From Rhodamnia argentea (taxonomy: Eukaryota > Streptophyta > Magnoliopsida > Myrtales > Myrtaceae): DNA of 64,000 nt. Position numbers and translations under genes: made by a program. Shown in pieces: positions 59,300 through 64,000 of this stretch. The stretch's first letter is position 1. Every line of letters begins with the position of its first letter. Under the pieces are notes generated by a model, which ran no database searches, was not told the DNA's origin, and saw nothing but the letters and a program-made list of their open reading frames with translations. The DNA lies in contig NC_063155.1 in the NCBI RefSeq assembly GCF_020921035.1, positions 7,053,001 to 7,117,000 on the forward strand. Direction: 5' to 3'.

Positions 59300-59940
59300 T
59301 TTGTTCCGTATACAATGAAAAAAACTAAATTGGTACACCTGTGATAAATTTACCTTAAATTAATTTTTTGATCACGAAAAATCCAAACTTGCACATATGT
59401 GATAAATTTATCAAAAACTAACTTTTTTACCACAAAAAACCCTCCCAAACTAATACACTCGCGACAAGTTTACCATCCGTTCGTTTCCATTAAATTGGAT
59501 TATTACCATAAAAAACTTTAAACTGATACACATGTGATAAATTTATCCTCCATTAATTTTTATTAAATTAGATTATTACCATGAAAAATTCAAATGGGTA
59601 AACCCGTGAGGCTGTGACAAACGGAGGGTAAAAATCCTAAACCGGTACACTCGTCAACTTTCATGTGTCATTCAACTTAGCAATTTAATGGTAAAATTTA
59701 ATGAAGGGTAAATTTTCTATTATCATGAAAAATTTCAAACAGGTTCACCTGTGAGTCGTGATAAATGGAGGGTAAAAACCTCAAACCAGTACACCCATCA
59801 ACTTTCACGTGTCATCCAATTTAGCAATTTCAAGGTAAAATTTAACATAAATTAACGGAGGGTAAATTTTTCGACAAAAAAAAGGAAGTTAAAATTTTCA
59901 TATGAGTACCAGTTTGAAGTTTTTTGTGATATTAACCCTT
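59300..59940. mobile_element. Foldback family copy, compound
   Basis: It carries repeated units (AAATTGGTACACCTGTGATA, CATATGTGATAAATTTATC) and ends GTGATATTAACCC at 59926-59938. Terminus-like GATTATTACCATAAAAAACT occurs inside at 59502 and again at 59572, so several copies are joined or nested. TTTCATGTGTCATTCAACTT corresponds to the centre of the 27.7-kb element. Confidence 0.52.
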
Positions 59941-60010
59941 CAATTTAAGGCTCCAAAATGATGTGCTCCGATCTTCAACTTGATGAGGAACTCAAGGCCG
60001 GAGCTTCTGT

Positions 60011-60068
60011 GGGCCCATTGTTGGCGAAATGCGTGCTCAGAGGCCCAATGGTTTGGTGATTAGGCCCA
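60011..60068. promoter_or_regulatory. Cluster of three GGCCCA motifs
   Basis: GGGCCCA at about 60011-60017, AGGCCCA at 60041 and AGGCCCA at 60062. GGCCCA (TGGGCC reversed) is a common plant promoter element. No gene follows within 3 kb on either strand, so it may be a relic or chance. Confidence 0.3.
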
Positions 60069-60399
60069 TCGGCGTACCATAGACAAGCACGTGTCCAGTC
60101 ACACATTTTTTTTTTTGGTCGAATATATGCTTGATAGCGCCAAGAATAATTTTTTTTTATTTTTTTATTCTACAGATAAACAATTAAACTTAGCAACCAC
60201 AGAGTAGAAATTCAAGTAAGTGGCCAACGTGCATGTAATTAACTCCTCAAAAGGGAGATGTCGATACCCGCTCGCCAACCAGGAGGTCAATTTATGTAAA
60301 TAATCATATCGGACACAAGTCGGCATGTATAGAATATGTGAACGAAACAATTTTAACATGAATGCCATAGGCAAATCCATATTACTCAAGCGATGTAGG

Positions 60400-62190
60400 T
60401 TGTGTTTGGTTCAGCTTTCTCAAGAGATGTTGGGCTCTTGAGAATAAAAAAATGAGGCATTTGGTTAAAAATTTGGCCAAATGCTGGCATTAACAAAGCT
60501 AAAAGCTCAAGGTAGGTCAACCACTTGTTGTGGCTTTCGGCATTTGCGGGAATGCCATTCTAGGGCCAAATGATTTTTTTCTTCCAAAACTATCCTCACT
60601 ATTTTTTTTTTTTTCATTTTCTTGTTTTGCCCTTGTTGTTGCTGTCTGGTGAGGCTAGATCTAGCCGGCATGGGGTCGATGAGAGGTCAACAAGGTCGTG
60701 TGACCCAAGTGACGGTTGCCTGGGGTCGTGCCACTATCGGCGATGGTCGCCCGGGTTCTAATGACCTCAACCGGCCCTCGCCGGGGGTTGTACAACCATC
60801 GTGATCTCTCCCGAAAGTTGCACGATCTCGGTAAGGTTCGGCAGATGTTGCAACCAAAAGCGCCCTATTGAGGCTGCGTGACCTCCACGAGTGGCCGCCT
60901 GGGATCGCAACCCCTCACGGAGGTTGCATGACCCTCGTTGAGGGCTACTCGAGGTTAAGCAACCTCATATGAAGGTTGTAGGCACCGGATCTAACACGGC
61001 GACAACCCGAGCCCTTCGCCGGCTCCATCGGAGAATTTAAGTTTTTCTAAATAAAAAATATAAAAAAAAATTGCAGCAAAAGCCCTTTGCAAGAAGAAGT
61101 TTTTCAAACACTAGTTAACTCAAAGTTGATTTATAATTTTTTCTTACCAAATGCAAATTGTACTTTTCCAAAAGACTCTACGTTTGGTTTGTCTTTGGAA
61201 ACGAGCTTTGGAAAAATACAAATACCTTTAGTATAAGGGTCTTTGGGGAAATACAAATGGTGTTTGGTAAAAAATCATTTTGGAAAGCAACTTTAGGCCA
61301 AGTAGTGTTAGGCAAATTGTTTTTTGGAAAAGGGCTTTGCTTCATTATTTCTCTTTTTAAAAAAAAAAAAAAATCAAACCCTAGGGCTTGGGCCGCCAAT
61401 GAGCCGGATATGGTGCCGAGGACTGTTGGTCAAGGTTGCTCGGGGTCGGGCAAGCCCTAGTGAGGGCTGCCTAGTGTCGCGTGAGCCTAAGCGACCGTCG
61501 GCGGGGTCACGCGACCTCGTTGGCCCTCACTTGGGCAATCACGCGACCTCGCCGGCCCTTCGTTGGCCAGATCCGGCCTTGGGCTCTCGTCGGCCGCCTC
61601 ACGGAAAGAAGAAGATGAACAATAAGGGTGGCAAAACCAACATTTTGACTAATTGGCTAGGTATTTTTGGCAGAAAAAAAAAATAGCCCTAGGCTCTCGT
61701 TTGGCCAAATGCTAAAGCTCAAGACTAGTTCCTACCAATTAGGGCATGCTTGGTTCAGCTTTGGAGGATGTCTTGGGAAAATGCAAAGGCCGTTGGGCTA
61801 AAATGGTTTTCCCAAATGCAAGTAATGGTTAGTAAAGTATATTTTAAAAATACATTAGGATACAACTTTGGTTAAAATAGTGTTTGGAAAAATCACACTT
61901 TACAAAACCCTTTTACTTTTATTCAAAAGGAAAAAAAAAATAAAACTTAAAATCAGCAAAGGACTGATGGCCAAGAGGGCCTCCGGCGAGCCAAATATGT
62001 GAACGAGCCAATTGAGCTTCTAGACTTTCCAAAGCTGGCATTTAGCCTAATGCTCTTTGGAAAGGCTTGTCAAACACTTCAGTATTTTTTCGAGGGGCTT
62101 TGGAAAAAGCTTAACCAAATGCAACCAAAGCTTTCAACATTTGCAATTTTCTGAAAACCATTTCCAAAATCAAATCAAACGCAACCATAA
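60400..62190. mobile_element. Nested inverted-repeat elements of the 'TTTGGTTCAGCTTT' family with two GC cores
   Basis: TGTTTGGTTCAGCTTTCTCA (60403) and CTTGGTTCAGCTTTGGAGGA (61748) mark two left ends. CCAAATGC/GCATTTGG words in both orientations occur near 60460-60480, 61145, 61712, 62036 and 62116. GC-rich cores lie at 60640-61030 (repeats of GGTCGTGTGACC and CGTGACCTC) and 61375-61610 (CGCGACCTCG repeats), each with pyrimidine/purine or A-tract flanks. The exact nesting is not resolved. Non-coding. Confidence 0.45.
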
Positions 62191-63060
62191 ACCCGAGTCG
62201 ATCCACTCCATTGTTGTCTGGCCAGAGACTCAAGTCAAAAGCGAGACGTCACTCGAGATAGTGGCATTTATGCACAGAGCATGACCGTAGGTACTCAGTA
62301 AACTACATTGGTCGATATAAAGAACCGAAGTCCAGTCACTTCGATGCACAAGCTTATATCAAAATTCACCTAATTAATCATCCCCGGGCTGTGATGGAGA
62401 TGCGTTGTGGCCTTCTCCTGTTCATCAACTCGAACCTCATTCTTCTAAAGTTGATGTTATGAATTCGCCTGACTCTTTAGGCCAGCATCTTCTGCCGGTC
62501 GACGAATGCATGCTCCGGTTGTAGCAATGTTGAATGAACGGCAAATTTGTTATATAGCACGCCATGTAACAATTCATAAGTCATATATAGTTAAGACACA
62601 TCATAATTAACCAATATGGGCAACTGGATACTCTCATCGATCATGCAATGCATATAGTACATACTCGATTGCAAAATAAAGCACAATTGGCACTCTTACT
62701 TAAGCCGCGATATTATTTAATCTACGAACTCAATTATTGAAGTGCTGAGGAGATCTATCTATTTCGCGATCACATTAAATAAGACCATACACCAAAGCTC
62801 GATTGGGAATTGCAAGTCACTAATCGAATGATACATGTCCAAATGCAACAATTAGCAAGTCACTAATCGAATGATACATGTCCAAATGCAAAAACTAGAG
62901 AATCGAAATTAAATCAAATGCACCTAAAAACCAAACCCAGCAAGAAGTTTCCTGAGCAAATGAGATCCACAAACATCGGAAACCTACAAATGTACTAAGT
63001 ATCAAGTCTCCTATCTAAGAATAAAGTAACCATACACCCCAGTCTGCACCGTCTGATCCC
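62191..63060. other. Spacer and 3' UTR of the tetraspanin gene
   Basis: No gene is seen. The last 100-200 bp before 63061 should be tetraspanin 3' UTR. Confidence 0.4.
62812..62891. repeat. Tandem duplication, 43-bp period
   Basis: The 37-bp block GCAAGTCACTAATCGAATGA...AAATGCAA occurs at 62812-62848 and, unchanged, at 62855-62891. The identity is perfect, so it is recent. Confidence 0.95.
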
Positions 63061-64000
63061 TCATGCGCAACATCCGCGGCCACCGTATTTGTAGCCGTCC
63101 GACCGGTTGCTCTTGGCAGCGCAACACCCGACGCTGTAGACGAAGATGATGATGACGATGACGCAGACGTTGAATATGAGCAACGCCCTCCATTGCCGCT
63201 TGATGCTGGCCAAGAACCCGGCCTTGCACGAGCTGCAATTGTAGCACAAGGTCTTCGGGTCGTTGCTCCACGCGCCGCAGTCACCGTCTGCCGCGCCCGA
63301 CCCCGGGCTAAGCGTCCAGTAGGTCGCGTTCTTGAACTCGAACCCGCAGTCGCTCGGAGGTTTGCAGCAACCCGACTGAAGCAATTAAAAAAAAAAAAAA
63401 AAAAGGAATTAAGAATATATCAGCTTTAGCATATCTTATGAGGATAAGATTTAGATCCGTAATATTACGGAACCACCTTAAATTTTTCGATGCACACCAA
63501 AGAAATAGAGATAAACATGAACAACGTGCGCGACAAAAACTCATCCACATCACCTGGATCGGGGACCAATTCATCTTGAAGAACTGCGCAGCCTCCCGGC
63601 CGGCGCCGTCAGCTGCAAGGCTCCGGCAGACATTTCCCTCGGCCAAGCAACTCCTGATCTCGCGCCACCGCTTCCCGCTCGCCACGTGGTTCCGCAGCCA
63701 GTGCGAGTAGTCGCCCAGCCTGTACTCCTTGTAGCCCCGCCCTGAAACCGCCTTGCCCGCGCCCTTGTTGGTCACCAGGAACAGGAACGCGGCGAGCGCG
63801 ACAAGGGCGATGATGAGCACTAGCATGAGCGCCAGGTAGAGCCTGAGCAGCCAGTTCACGCCGCAGCACGCGCCGACCACGGCCATGAGGGAGACTGCAA
63901 GCAAGGCCACGCCGGCGATGAGGAGCGGGTCCTGGAGGGACTTCTGGCACGAGGTGGGGCTCCCGTGGACGTGGAAGTACACAGAGAAGCCAATGCCGGC
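63061..64000 (-). CDS. Tetraspanin, 3' portion (gene continues past the window)
   Basis: A four-pass membrane organiser. The exon 64000-63554 (open at the window edge) and exon 63375-63061 are visible; the intron 63553-63376 breaks in phase 0 at the conserved Gln/Ser. Present are the end of the first extracellular loop (SPTSCQKSLQDPLL), TM2 (LIAGVALLAVSLMAVVGACC), TM3 (LYLALMLVLIIALVALAAFL), the plant signature VTNKGAG and the loop GYKEYRLGDYSHWLRNHV. The large loop has SGCCKPPSDCGFEF (the plant GCCK motif), WSNDPKTLCYNCSSCKAGFL, TM4 (FNVCVIVIIIFVYSVGCCA) and a short tail. TM1 lies outside. It resembles Arabidopsis TET7/8/9; TET8 marks exosomes. The part shown is intact. Confidence 0.93.

Noticed and set aside
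60570-61686. Frames through the GC cores at 60-62 kb as a proline/arginine-rich protein gene
   Set aside because: The frames follow repeated GGTCGTG/CGCGACC words inside non-autonomous elements; all six frames behave alike and none has a domain.

Overview
The window is nuclear DNA of a flowering plant, almost certainly a eudicot. Genes have GT-AG introns, 5' UTRs carry CT/GA microsatellites, and every recognisable product is a plant family. The style of the AT-rich inverted-repeat elements with GC-rich cores suggests Myrtaceae (Eucalyptus and relatives). That placement is inference from general impression, not a search.

Ten protein genes and one microRNA gene can be supported. From left to right they are: a DCP5/LSM14-type mRNA decapping protein (minus, 229-7610, with a solo LTR in an intron and a ladder of 21-22-codon exons); mitochondrial single-stranded DNA-binding protein (plus, 11612-14165); a PII-2-type leucine-rich-repeat surface protein without a kinase (plus, 20670-23035); a kinesin-8 of the KIN-8A type (plus, 29447-33324); Dr1/NC2-beta (minus, 34335-37681); a P4-ATPase lipid flippase of the ALA9-12 clade (plus, 40022-45493); an intronless four-EF-hand calmodulin-like protein of the CML16 type (minus, 47062-47550); MIR162 (plus, hairpin 51846-51960), whose known target is DCL1; an AP2/ERF transcription factor of the RAP2-11/ERN kind (minus, 55714-56427); and the 3' part of a tetraspanin (minus, 63061 to beyond 64000). 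These are ordinary dispersed plant genes with no operon-like link. The DCP5 protein and miR162 both act in RNA turnover or silencing, but their co-location is probably chance.

The intergenic DNA (about 8-11, 14-20, 23-29, 38-39, 48-51 and 57-62 kb) is mostly decayed, non-autonomous inverted-repeat elements. At least five terminal families recur. One family is built of about 65-bp units in opposed halves, so the whole element can fold back. Several other families carry the same kind of insert: a pyrimidine tract, a GC-rich core full of GCGAGG/CCTCGC words, then a purine tract. Other points are a 6-bp TTAGGG-type interstitial telomeric repeat at 19.4 kb, several short tandem duplications, and a Site II (TGGGCY) cluster upstream of Dr1.

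Exon borders were set by eye from splice signals, reading-frame continuity and remembered family sequences. The summed exons of every complete multi-exon gene give an intact reading frame. No transcript data or database search was available.
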